NCBI GenBank assembly: GCA_000708835.1
Contig: DF237152.1
Coordinates: 2,938 to 66,937, forward strand
DNA length: 64,000 nt
Reading direction: 5' to 3'
Source of the DNA: Klebsormidium nitens
Lineage: Eukaryota; Streptophyta; Klebsormidiophyceae; Klebsormidiales; Klebsormidiaceae
Positions 42,066 to 53,000 of the stretch are shown in pieces (the first letter of the stretch is position 1; each line of letters starts with the position of its first letter). The notes below the pieces were generated by a model. It was not told the origin of the DNA. It saw only the letters and a list, made by a program, of their open reading frames with translations, and did not search any database. The translations under genes and the position numbers were made by a program.

Positions 42066-43957
42066 ATGGATGGTGAAAAGCGGAAAGAAGTGAAATGGAA
42101 GGAGTGTTCTCGAACTTTGCAAGAAATCCGAGAGATGACTCCCGAAGATGAGCAAGCACCCTTTGACCTCACTAAACCAGAAAACTCTGCTTGGGTTCAA
42201 GAATTTCTGAAGGAAGCAACGTGTGGAGACCTGGAGAGAAGCCTGTGCGCGTTTTGGAGGTTTGTAAACATGTTTTCAAAGCTGTTGCATGAGCAGGGAG
42301 AGGCTAAGGCTGCCGAAACCGCCTCTTATCTTCTGTAAAGAGGGTTTGGTAAAGAGCTGCATGCGGGCTTGAAAGACGTAAGCGTGTCTGGAGAATGGCT
42401 TCTCCTTCCAAGATTTGACGGCATAGCCGATGACTTCTTTCTCAACAGAGTGGACATCTACGCGTCAGTACTTGGGGTCATGACGGTAGATGAGAGGACC
42501 GCCAGGTTCTTCCTGAAGGAAATGGATGTCCTGCTGACATTGCTGGAAGGCCTCTTCCAACAAGCGGCGCACCCATCGCTAGCAAAGCTGACGCAAGAAT
42601 CTGATCGAGATCCGGTAGCAGATGCACGCGGAGCAATCGTCAGAGCAGTTGATGCATTGACTCAGTGGTCAGAAAAAGCAACCAGGTTCATGATGAAAAG
42701 AAAGGAGTTTTACCTGGACATTGTTAGAGAGGTCGCGAAGATGGTTAGAAGCGGCAAACTCGTGGAAGGAGATAACCCTACGCCGATTACCGTGATAAAC
42801 AGCGGGCTGGTGCTGATTGCGCACCTCAACGGAAAGTACTCCGCGGCCGAGCATAGGAGCATGCTGGACGAAGTCTTTGATTTGATTGCGACTACCCTGA
42901 AGCAATCCGATTGTGCTCCCCTTCTCCAGAACTGTATTATTATTCTATGGAAGATGATGAAGCAGGGAGGGATCACAGAGCATCTCAAAAGCGGCGAAGG
43001 ACTTTCGGAAGTTTTTCTGGCAATAGCGGCCTCTACTGCCTACTCCAGTCTCGAAGTACGAGTCATCGCGGGCTTGCTTGCGTTGGAAACCAATCAGGTT
43101 GCCCTCCCCGTAGGAACCCGTCCCGACATGAACTCCTTAACAGAGGCTCAGCTTCTAAAGCTATTCGAGATGCTTGCAAACCAGAATTCTACAATCAAAC
43201 GCAGAGTGGAAAGGCTGGCCGCTGCGACAAGAAGTGAGATTGCCAAAAAGCCTCCCGTCTCAAAGAGGAAGTGTTCTAATCCAGCCTGCGAAAAGGTTGA
43301 GCCAGAAACCGAGAGGTTTAAGATGTGCCGCGGCTGCTTACTCGACATCTACTGCAGCGCAGGTGAGCGATTTTGCAGAGTCATTTCGTGAGCAGACACT
43401 GGCCGGTCCAGTGACTTTGCCATTCCTTCAATCAGACTATCTAGTGGTAAAAATAAGCATTGTCGTTGAGTTGCAGATGCATGATCTCAGATGAGGCTTT
43501 GCTTGACAGGTTCCCGTTGGCTTGTATGCATCGACGTGATTCGTGTCTCTAAGTTACAGTTGTATCTTGTTGCAGACTGTCAAAAAGCTGCTTGGAAAGC
43601 TGGTCACAAAGGAACGTGCCCAAGGAGGGACCGGCAGCCTGCAATGAAAGGTAAGCAGTTCTGAAAAACATTCTCTCAGGCCCTCAACGCTTAGTGCGCG
43701 GCTGAGATCCGAGGCTTGATACAAAGACTCTGTGGGAGAAACGTTGGAGAGGCGTTCCGTAGAACCAGTGAAGAGTGAATTACGGGGATGCGCTTGAACC
43801 GATACAAAGAGCGAAGTGGATCTTTCCAGCTCTATGCAGAGGTGACGTTCGATCTGAGCGGAATGGAAAGGTGACGTTCTTGCAGATCCTGAACGGCTGA
43901 CGAGAATGCTGATGGACGGTCAATCACTTTCAATACTTCTTCTTCTCTGCAGGTTAA
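42066..43957 (+). pseudogene. helical-repeat/MYND paralogue 3 with an in-frame stop at codon 91
   Basis: Exons by alignment with paralogue 2 are 42066-43362, 43576-43650 and 43953-43957. They have exactly the same lengths as in paralogue 2 (1297, 75 and 5 nt). At 42336-42338 the codon is TAA where paralogue 2 has CAA in the context ILQRGFAKEL, so one C-to-T change creates the stop. Downstream the frame stays open through LGVMTVDERTARFFLKEMDV to an intact MYND finger (KCSNPACEKVEPETERFKMC, then DCQKAAWKAGHKGTC after the intron). Only this one lesion is visible. It may be a young pseudogene, a stop polymorphism, a sequencing error, or a gene translated by readthrough or re-initiation. Confidence 0.82.
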
Positions 43958-44692
43958 AGTCCCATTTGGCAAAGACTGCTGTAAAGCACGATCGCTCGAG
44001 TACTCTTCAGGTTTCTGGTTATTGCAAGAATCCAAACATGGTTCGAAAGCGCGCTCATGCAATGTCACGCTTTACTTGTGTTTCATCGATCGGCAGAGGC
44101 GCGGGCAGGATGTTCCGGTAGAACCGCGGATCTTGAAGGTGGTTCGCTTACATAGATTGAAATGCTTCTGACTTAAGTCTGCAGTCCTCTCCCGCAAGAA
44201 CGCCTGTTTACTTTCCAACTCATCTCAAAGAGCTAGATTTGCATGTCGTCCCGGGTTTATGCAAACGCGTGACCCTGTGCAGAATTCATCCGTGCAAGGT
44301 GTCGCGATTCTTGTTTTCATGTACGTTCGATTGACTTGACAATGCCAAATGATTTCATTCCAAGTAAAAAGCTGTTCTTTATAGTGCATCGGACCGGTCA
44401 GATGCATAATCGACTTAATCTATTGCATGCCAGCGCGACGATTGAGTCGATCTTGGCTGCACATGCGTCACGCATCAAGCATACCGTACAGCGCAAGCGC
44501 TGCTAGCCTATCTCTGCAGTCAATCTGCATGTACACGTAGTAAGCTTTTTGTCGTAACGAATTGCTGAACTTACTGAGCATCGAAGTTGCATGTTCAGGT
44601 CATGAACTAGATCATGGTGCCGGTCCGCTGCAGCAGATCGCGCAGGGTGCGCGCTCGAGCGCAGTTGACAGTGCACATGGCTAGCTGGATCG
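43958..44692. other. flank between MYND paralogue 3 and the retrotransposon
   Basis: The first part (to about 44120) resembles the 3' flank of paralogue 2, for example CGAAAGCGCGCTC. The rest is AT-rich with no recognisable gene. Confidence 0.5.
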
Positions 44693-44705
44693 AAGTATAT
44701 CAATA
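44693..44705. repeat. left flanking direct repeat of the retrotransposon
   Basis: AAGTATATCAATA here is repeated exactly at 49654-49666 beside the other end of the element. Four extra bases (TAGT) separate it from the left LTR terminus. It is probably a target-site duplication, though 12-13 bp is long for an LTR element. Confidence 0.65.
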
Positions 44706-44709
44706 TAGT

Positions 44710-45259
44710 TGTAACCACCAAAAGAGACACGCCGTCTCTTATACGCTCAGTGCCAAAGGCACCAAGCTAAAAATTTTGGTGAAGGCACGAAGGCCGTTTC
44801 AAGAAAGAACTTATCTGAATCAACAATTAATGAATGGATTGTTGGCGTGGTCTGGCTTTTATAGATTTTTGAATCACTCTATAAAGTTCGAAAGCTAATC
44901 TAAGACTCAGAATGCTTCTATTGAATGCAGTCAGTTATTTATAAACTAATCCAAACAAACATTACAGACTCCTATGTTATCTGCAGCATCGATTATCTGA
45001 ACATGCAAAATCATTATGATTCTACGATTATTCTAAGTCTTCGTCTTCGATCTTCGTCTTCGATCTTCGTCTTGAACGGTTCGAAAGCTGGTCACGACAC
45101 TCTTCCACGTCCTTACATGCACGAGCTAAAGGTAACGACACCCTTCATAAGCTATCAAGTACCATATCGTATGTGGAAAATCCTAAAAAATCCCTAAGAA
45201 TCCTGCGAGAATCGCGGTCTTCGTGCATGGCTTGACCATGAATGAATTGGAACGCTACA
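44710..45259 (-). repeat. 3' LTR of the retrotransposon (left copy)
   Basis: The LTR is 550 bp. On the + strand it begins TGTAACCACC and ends GAACGCTACA. Blocks at 44717-44768 and 45051-45259 are nearly identical to sequence on the right at 48877-48928 and 49446-49654. It contains a short TCTTCGTCTTCGA tandem repeat near 45048-45073. Confidence 0.88.
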
Positions 45260-45263
45260 GCTG

Positions 45264-45283
45264 TAACCCTTTCCCCCTTAGAC
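45264..45283 (-). other. polypurine tract
   Basis: On the minus strand the bases just before the 3' LTR read AAGGGGGAAAGGGTTACAGC. This is where the primer for plus-strand DNA synthesis is expected. Confidence 0.75.
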
Positions 45284-45612
45284 TATTGGTCCTCCAATAT
45301 TTACAAGCTAAAATGGCCTTTCACCCTCAGCTTTTATACAATTCGAACCCAACAGTGCATCTTGAAAAACCCCTTTATGGATTTCAGCTACCCTTCTGCT
45401 AAAGGTTCCTTTGTCACCCTCTCATTTGGCTTTCCTTACGCCAGCGTCTGACTGCTATGACTGAAGTACCCTGGATTATGCCCATGGTCAGCTTTGACCC
45501 CTCCTCCCCTTATTTTGGAGACGTCCTCGTCGACCTTCTCCTATAATGGCAGCGGAAGCCTTTGAATAACCTGGGAGGGTGGGTGGGAGCCCACCATATG
45601 TATCTACCGGCC

Positions 45613-46248
45613 TTACTGCATAGACAAACCCTTTAGTGCCTGCTCAAATGAAAACCCAGAGCTTTTGACATGCTCAATCTCTGACTGACTCTCTTTTTTT
45701 GGTGGCCCTTTGATTTCACTGTCCTGATGACTTTCAGACGAAATACCCAATTCTGGTGCAGTTGTGATTGATCTGCAACCATTCGTAGGATTTGGACAGT
45801 CTTTTGCTTCATGCCCTCTTTTCCGACATGCATAGCACAGTCTATATCCCCATCTAGGTCTTGGTTTCCTTTCATTACTGTAATTGACATGAACAGTATT
45901 ATCCATGGTCGTCTGGGAGAACTTCGATATGAGCTTCTCCTCAAACTCGTTAAATGACCACTTACGAGACTCATCTTCATTTGATTCGAGCCACCGATCT
46001 GCAGCTCCTTTCAATAGTACAAAGGCTATATGTTTACATGTGGCATCCCCCCATGAATTAACCACAGCTACTTTTTTGAACATGCGTAACCATGCCTTAG
46101 GGTCACCATAGCCAGAATATGGTACCAATGTTTCACCCAAAAGAATGTTGCTGGAATGCAGCATGCCATTCCCAATTTGTGCCATGATGAGAATTTGAGA
46201 TGAGAACAGACAGTCCACACTTTTTATTGGAATCTGTTTTCTACTCAC
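45613..46248 (-). CDS. retrotransposon gag-like protein with CCHC zinc knuckle
   Basis: The open frame is 211 codons. The first ATG is at 46185-46183 (MAQIGNG). It contains the retrotransposon-gag capsid pattern YSGYGDPKAWLRMFKKVA, then LKGAADRWLES and WSFNEFEEKLISKFSQ, followed by a zinc knuckle CYACRKRGHEAKDC (CX2CX3GHX4C). Such proteins form the particle that packages the element RNA. The tail after the knuckle is short and hydrophilic and the frame then stops, with no protease or polymerase downstream. Confidence 0.88.
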   Translation of the reverse strand: MSRKQIPIKSVDCLFSSQILIMAQIGNGMLHSSNILLGETLVPYSGYGDPKAWLRMFKKVAVVNSWGDATCKHIAFVLLKGAADRWLESNEDESRKWSFNEFEEKLISKFSQTTMDNTVHVNYSNERKPRPRWGYRLCYACRKRGHEAKDCPNPTNGCRSITTAPELGISSESHQDSEIKGPPKKESQSEIEHVKSSGFSFEQALKGLSMQ

Positions 46249-46289
46249 AGGCGTTCTCCTTTTTTTATTTTTCTGTTTTTATAGCTACT

Positions 46290-47850
46290 CTAGACCTTGT
46301 CTGGCGCTTTTTTTAACCCCGGTCTGCCGAACTTTCCCCCGATGTTGCTGGGCTCTGGTGCTTCTACTGGTACCCGGAACCTCACCCGCTTTGCTTCCGG
46401 TCCAGGCTCCTTGACCGTCTCCTTCCCTCGTACCTCTAGCCTATAGATACCAGGCTCTTTTACTTCCACTGGCTTATCTCCTCTTAGAACTTCTTCGCCG
46501 ACTTTGATGCCCGGCCCTTGCACCGCTTCCTCCGCACCGCTGTTCGATACTTCTTCTTCCCGTTCTCGTTTCCTTTCTTTTCTGAGCCCTTCTATTCCCT
46601 TGTGCCTCGTTCCCAGCAGTTTCTGGACGCCGGAGATGAAAAGCTCGTCTATACCCCCCTTCCTTTTCCGGAGCTCAAGCTCTGACCTCTCCCGAGTGCT
46701 GAGCCCTTTGCCTGCCCTTTCTTTTGAAAATTCCTCCCCCAGCCCTGCACTTTTTTCCGCTTGAACACCCTCGGCCGCGCGGGCTGCGTCCCTTTCCTGA
46801 CCGAACACCCGCACCTGCTCCTCGGCTCCTCTTAAATCTCTGGAAAGAGACTTCAAACGCTTATCTTGTCCTGCGATTGTTCCTTTTTGCCTTTCCTTAT
46901 CTGCCGCTAAAACCTTGCTTTTCTCCTTTTCTGCTTGTAGCGCGAGGCTTGGCCCCTTTTTCTGCTTCTCCTTCTCTTGAGCTGCTGCCGCCTCCTGAAG
47001 ATGCCCAATACGCTTGCTTTGGCTAGACACCTTTCTCTCGCTGGCCTCCAGTCGCTCCTTCAGGCCTTGATTTTGGTTTTGTAACGCTTCTATTTCACTG
47101 TCCCTGCTTGACCTGCTTCCCCCTGATGTATCTGACTCCGATCCTGATTCCGAGTCCGACTCTTTTCTGGATTCAGGTTCTGTCCCTGGCTTTGAGGTCT
47201 CCGGTTGCTTTACTGACGCTGCTCGCTATTCTATTTCAGTGTCTAGCTCTGGGTGCTCGGGGTCGTAACCCTCGACTTCACCCTCCTCGAGTTCCTGAGC
47301 TTGAGCCTCTTCAAGTTGCTTCTCTGACTCTTCTTGATCTTCTCCAAAGCCGCACCCTTCTAGGAACTCGGCTTCTTCTTCTGGGCTTTCGAAAAGTGGC
47401 CCCCCTCAAGTTCTAAAGGCTTTTTTATTTCGGCGAGCCCTTTTTCAAACCCCTCATCACCAGAATCATCTTCTTGGATTTCATCTCCGAACAGGTCCCC
47501 AAACAGCCCTGGCTCCTGTTCCTTGATGCTTTGTTTGACCCCAGATGCTTCTTTGGGATTTTCGGTGCCTGCTCCCTGGGTGGTGGGTTTATTGGCAGCT
47601 GAGGGAACCCCCTCCTGAGCTGCCGCCACCCCCTCTTCTTGCTGCGAGCTGACTTTCTCTGGCTCCGTGATTGCTACAAAACAAAACCCCCTTTTTAGTT
47701 TTGTGAAGTTTACACCGCCAAACTCTTGGCGCTCCCTAGCTACTCTTCCCCTTAATCTTTGAATTGGTCGCGCTCCAAGCTGTGCCCTTCTCCTAGGCCA
47801 GCTGATTTCCTGCTGTGCACGAAAATACTCCAGGTCAATCGATCAATCAC
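46290..47850 (-). pseudogene. coiled-coil/acidic accessory coding region of the retrotransposon, degenerate
   Basis: Read on the minus strand, a coding-like region precedes gag. Its first part (about 47850-47360) is rich in Arg, then acidic. A run of six C on the + strand at 47400-47405 separates it from a second frame that continues the same acidic composition (DQEESEKQLEEAQAQELEEG). That frame meets TAG at 47228-47226 and reopens at once into a long Lys/Glu/Arg/Gln-rich stretch predicted to be coiled coil (IEALQNQNQGLKERLEASER), ending at 46290. The element therefore shows one frameshift at a homopolymer and one nonsense codon. The protein belongs to no family I recognise. Splicing at a TAG acceptor near 47680 is possible. 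Confidence 0.6.
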
Positions 47851-48864
47851 CCTATCAGATTTTTCTAACGACAATGCCGGTGGTGTTTAGTGGGGTGCCG
47901 CCCCAGGAGCTTCCTCTCCTACCGTTCCTGGCACCATGCACCAATATCACCTCCTAGCTGGTCGCCCTGATTTTCCTATCTCGGCGCCGCCTTTCCTGAT
48001 CTCTATCACCTTCCTTGCTCTCTTCTGTCAGCTTCTCTTTCTCTTTCTTCTCTTCTGATCGAGCGGCCTGTCTTCCTGATCCAGTGCATCAGTGTGCACT
48101 GACTGCACTTAACCCTCGACTCAGCAAATTTGATCCGTCGACTCGCGACACGTGGGAAAATTTTAAAATTCGAACATTTTCGCGACACGTATGCTTTTCT
48201 GTCAGACTTCTGACACCGAATATCCGTGCGACTTGGTCGAGTGCGATTCCGGACCCCTGAATTCCGTATTATCTGACAAAAACGACCTCAAATTCCGGTT
48301 TCTCCAATTATTGAACCCCTCGATTATGGCTTCGGCCGTGCCGACTTCCGCGCACGCTAGTACACTTGTACCCTCGACTTCCGGTTGCTTTGAACCTCGT
48401 CTGGACTCTGCACACCACCTCCACTAATCACTGGACATCGCTCGTACTTTCTCGAAGGTCTCTTTTGCGTTTCTTTCAATGGGATATCAATCTCTGAACT
48501 TTTCAATAGTAAGCGGTACGCTCTTTTGGTAATTTTTCATCGAAAGCTTGCAGTGACCACTTCAGTGAACCCACTGAACATTATGCAGATCGTTTTTGGC
48601 CTTTCGGGACCTCTCGAGGACCCTTTGAAAGTACCTTTCCCTTGTTTTATCAGCTATGTACTCCCAAGGTAGATACTCAAGCATCGTTGGTGAGCTTGAG
48701 AACCTCTACAGCACTACAGAGATTGTACTGGAAAGCTTTGATATATACTAAAATTCCTTTATCATTGGTACGCTAGGTACCAAGCGAGACCCATGTTTCT
48801 TTGTACTTTATTGTACACCCAAGGTCAATAGAACCTTTTCTAGGCTAAGAAGCTAGAAAACTAC

Positions 48865-48876
48865 CTCTTGATACCA
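48865..48876 (-). other. primer-binding site, initiator-Met tRNA type
   Basis: The minus strand reads TGGTATCAAGAG directly inside the 5' LTR. It matches the common plant retrotransposon site TGGTATCAGAGC except for one inserted A and the end. Confidence 0.65.
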
Positions 48877-49654
48877 ACCAAAAGAGACACGCCGTCTCTT
48901 ATACGCTCAGTGCCAAAGGCACCAAGCTNNNNNNNNNNNNNNNNNNNNNNNNNNNNNNNNNNNNNNNNNNNNNNNNNNNNNNNNNNNNNNNNNNNNNNNN
49001 NNNNNNNNNNNNNNNNNNNNNNNNNNNNNNNNNNNNNNNNNNNNNNNNNNNNNNNNNNNNNNNNNNNNNNNNNNNNNNNNNNNNNNNNNNNNNNNNNNNN
49101 NNNNNNNNNNNNNNNNNNNNNNNNNNNNNNNNNNNNNNNNNNNNNNNNNNNNNNNNNNNNNNNNNNNNNNNNNNNNNNNNNNNNNNNNNNNNNNNNNNNN
49201 NNNNNNNNNNNNNNNNNNNNNNNNNNNNNNNNNNNNNNNNNNNNNNNNNNNNNNNNNNNNNNNNNNNNNNNNNNNNNNNNNNNNNNNNNNNNNNNNNNNN
49301 NNNNNNNNNNNNNNNNNNNNNNNNNNNNNNNNNNNNNNNNNNNNNNNNNNNNNNNNNNNNNNNNNNNNNNNNNNNNNNNNNNNNNNNNNNNNNNNNNNNN
49401 NNNNNNNNNNNNNNNNNNNNNNNNNNNNNNNNNNNNNNNNNNNNNTCTTCGTCTTCGATCTTCGTCTTGAACGGTTCGAAAGCTGGTCACGACACTCTTC
49501 CACGTCCTTACATGCACGAGCTAAGGGTAACGACACCCTTCATAAGCTATCAAGTACCATATCGTATGTGGAAAATCCCTAAAAATCCCTAAGAATCCTG
49601 CGAGAATCGCGGTCTTCGTGCATGGCTTGACCATGAATGAATTGGAACGCTACA
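48877..49654 (-). repeat. 5' LTR of the retrotransposon (right copy), interrupted by an assembly gap
   Basis: The left 52 bp and right 209 bp match the left LTR. The middle is unknown sequence. Its inner edge reads TTTTGGTTGGTATCA on the minus strand against TTTTGGTGGTTACA in the other LTR, so the exact boundary with the primer-binding site is uncertain by several bases. Confidence 0.8.
48929..49445. other. assembly gap, 517 N
   Basis: The run of N lies inside the right LTR. The corresponding part of the left LTR (44769-45050) is only 282 bp. Open frames spanning the Ns are artefacts. Confidence 0.99.
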
Positions 49655-49666
49655 AGTATATCAATA
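49654..49666. repeat. right flanking direct repeat of the retrotransposon
   Basis: AAGTATATCAATA, the exact partner of 44693-44705. It directly abuts the LTR terminus; the first A is shared with the terminal CA. Confidence 0.65.
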
Positions 49667-50036
49667 GGTGCCAAGCTGACTCAGTAATCGAGGTATACGG
49701 TAGCCAAACGCCTGCGGCAACTTTAATCAAGGCTCTCTGACACAGCATGTATGCCCAGAATGGGGCGCGGCCGCCTGCTCGCGCCGGCGTGCATAGCGGA
49801 TCAACATACGTGCTGAAATGAGGCAGTCGACCGCGGGCTTGCAGGTTCCCCACATGAGGAGGCTTTTTCCGTTCGCTCTGGCACCAGTACGACTGACGGT
49901 TCAATGAATAAGTAAGAGTCACTGCATCCGGATCGAAAGCGGCAAGGCACAAGTCTTGGTAAGTGTCCGCATACCCCTGGCGAGTCATGGATCTCTAAGC
50001 AACAAAATTGCGCACTGCTGCCTTGTTCGAGTGTGC
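49667..50036. other. spacer between retrotransposon and DHAD 3' end
   Basis: About 370 bp that should include the DHAD 3' UTR. No gene is visible. Confidence 0.5.
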
Positions 50037-53000
50037 CTACTCGTCTGTTACGCAGCCATACTTTGCTGAGGAAACGTTCTTGATGTACTGCAAAACAACG
50101 AAACAAGGCGTTCGGTGAGAAGGGTCAAGTTTATCACAATAAGCCCTCGCGATACAAACTTCAGCTGGTTGGTGATTTGTATGCAGGTTGAGTCAGTAAC
50201 TTCGCAGGCACCATCCAGCAATCGCCGTCGCTACAACTTACTTTCTGCGAAAATGATTGCTGGACAGATTACCCGTGACATGTTAGCCGTACCTCAATCT
50301 TGAAAAGCAAGCCATCGAAAGAGCTCCCTACAAGCCTTCCGGCAGAAAAGCGAGCAAGAAACTACATGTCACAGGACCGGAAAGAGGCAGAACAGGCAAA
50401 CCGATACCTTACAACTGATCAGAGATAGTCAATATATTACCAAAGCTTTGTGGAATAAGTGCCAAGCGTACCTTGTACAGCGTCCCCCGAGTCGCCTTCA
50501 GCGGCGGCTCCGTCCACTCTCTTCGTCTCCGCTCTAGTTCCTCGTCGGAAACCTCCATGTTGATAGCGTTTTTGCTTACGTCAATCGTGACGACGTCACC
50601 GTCACGGATCAGACCGATCGGGCCGCCCACCTGCACCGACAAAGAAATAAGAGTGGGGCGTTGCAGTCTATCCAAAATTTATCCGAAGTCCAAATGTTTG
50701 ACTCTGTCGGAAGCATCCGACACAAGGCGTCTGCGAGACGAAGGAAAAGCAGGATCAAAGAGATTCAACCAAAAACAACTTTGCTCAAATAAATGAGGTC
50801 TGCCGGAAAAAAGCAGAGCCTGTCGTGCAGACAGTTTCTTGCAAGCTTTGCCCAAGAGAGACGACGTCAGCATTTCAGAGAGGAGTAGAGAACTTCAAAG
50901 GCAGCAACGAAACTTGGTTTCAGTGCATTTCTATAGCGGCAAGAATAAAGGGTGCTGAGAACTAGATCGAGGGGCGCACCTGGGCTTCCGGAGTGATGTG
51001 ACCGATAACGAACCCGTGCGAGCCGCCAGAGAACCGTCCGTCGGTCAGGAGGGCCACGTCCTGAAAAACGAGCGGAAAATTGTTTTATTCACCAGTGTGT
51101 TCACATGGGTTTCAATTCGGCTTTTGCATTCTAGTTTGTGGCCTGATTACTCAAAACTGATTACTCGTAGCTTCGAATCCTCTTTAGTAGAGCAAGATCC
51201 TTGCCTAAAGGGTAGTCGAACGCACACACTCGTGTTGGCTCAAATGTATTGACCTACATCCAACTTCAGCCCCTTAGCTTGCTGTGGGGTGTGTCAAGCG
51301 AGACGCAACCGTTGAGCAGACTGCAGAGGACTCAAGATTGAAGAAGACTGCAGGAAAGCATTTGAGTGCCAGATGTGGGCAACACTCATGCAAATCGGAA
51401 GAATAGTGTTTAGTGTAGGGTTTCAAGTGTGGGTTAAGCCTAACCTGACCAAGCCCCGCGCCCATGATGGCGCTCGTGGGCGTCAGCATCTCAGGCATCC
51501 CTGCAACCAAACACCGGGGTGACGTCAGCGACGTAGTGCTGGAAGGGCGCAGCTGACGTCAGTTGAGCACTTGCGAACAGCGAGCAGTGTTGTGTCGCTT
51601 CTCCAAAAGCACTCTCGAAGAAACGAGAAACGAAATGGTGCGGGTCTATCTATGCGGACAGCACTGTTACAAGCAGGTCAACAGCACTTGCCGCACGAAC
51701 TTTCAGTCGCGCTCAGTGCAACTGGAATGTCCTTTCCATTTCCATTTTTGCATTCCCCGTAAAAGTTTAGAAGGAGGTCAGCATTGCTCTCCTTTTCTGA
51801 GTGCGGTTTCAGCGGAGGCTAGAATAAGGGTAGTCGCATTTTCTCGGTCTAGTCAAAGCGGTCGATCCAAACCCCCCATTCACATCTCCTTATCGCTTTC
51901 AGAACCCCTTACCATCAACAAGGGAGGCAAGAACAACCATAAATATAGAGCATGACAACCACTGCGCCTTCTCTCCGCTCAGCCAAGAAGCACCAGTTGT
52001 GCATTGATCGTAGGAAAAGTCCAAAAGAAGAGTCCTAAAATCGAGGAGCTGCATCGAAGCTCACCCGGGCCTCCTTTAGGGCCCTCCCCTCGGATCACAA
52101 TCACTGCTCCCTTCAAGAAGCAAAAACAAGATCAAGTCAGATTTGCGCGAGAAATACTTTTGTCAAGTGATCGCCCACTATTCAACACCGTCTTACCACC
52201 TTCCTTCGAGATTGATCACCATATGGTTGCAAAGCTTTTCTTCTCTTACACGAACTTCAAACGAGCGCAGCTTGACTTCGAACCCTCGCTATGGTGGTTA
52301 GAGACAACGGCTATGCGCTTTTGACTGCATGAATCAAGCATGCACAGACTTCTTGGAACCAATTCCCAGCACTTTCCGAAAGAGCAACGCCAACATTATC
52401 GAGCGAGCCATTTACAAGGGATGCGACCTAAGCGAACAACAAACACTCTCGCCCCTCGACTTCTAGAATTGTACACTACAGTCCGTGAGAGCGAACGGGT
52501 TGAAACTTCGAAAACGGACCTTAAGGCTTTGCGCGTTTTCTGAGAGCGCGTCCACCATGGCCTCTTCACCCTCAAACACGCGCGCCGGCCCTGGAAGCAA
52601 AGCGACAATTCAGGTCGCGTTCGCGGATTCGCTCCCCTTTGAGATGCATTCCAAGCTTGAAACCGAGCCGGTGCGAACCTTTCGTAACGCCTCCTCAGAG
52701 ACGATTTGCCTTTACTCACTGGATTCGTAGGAGCAACTTAAATTTGACAAACCACGACGGAAACCAATTTCTAGTACTGGATGTTGCTTATATTACGCAG
52801 AGTACAGAAGTAGGGAAATCAACAGGAGTTGCGACCAACAACCAATGGCCCATGAAGTGTGAATCGTTTCTTCGGTGCCTATTCTCACCTTGGAAGTAGA
52901 GCCCCTCCTTCCCGGTGATCTTCGCAACCGATCCCTCGGGCGCGAGGTTTCCGTACAGAATCTGAAGGTGGCCCGTCGACTTGATAGGATTGTCCAGCGG

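Larger units (their letters stand above)
44710..49654 (-). mobile_element. non-autonomous LTR retrotransposon (gag-type, no visible pol)
   Basis: Read on the minus strand, the element has an LTR (49654 down to about 48877, interrupted by Ns), a primer-binding site at 48876-48865, a degenerate coiled-coil coding region, a gag-like gene, a polypurine tract near 45270-45283 and the other LTR (45259-44710). LTR termini are TGTAGCG and GGTTACA, the canonical TG...CA. The internal region of about 3.6 kb contains no recognisable reverse transcriptase, RNase H, integrase or protease. It therefore resembles the gag-carrying non-autonomous elements known from plants and would need enzymes supplied in trans. 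Flanking direct repeats support a fairly recent insertion. Confidence 0.85.

Noticed and set aside
48861-49536. Open frames running through the assembly gap
   Set aside because: They consist almost wholly of N positions and are artefacts.
51160-51200. TTCGAATCC word resembling a tRNA T-loop
   Set aside because: No acceptor stem, D-arm or anticodon arm could be folded at the right distances; it is inside a DHAD intron.
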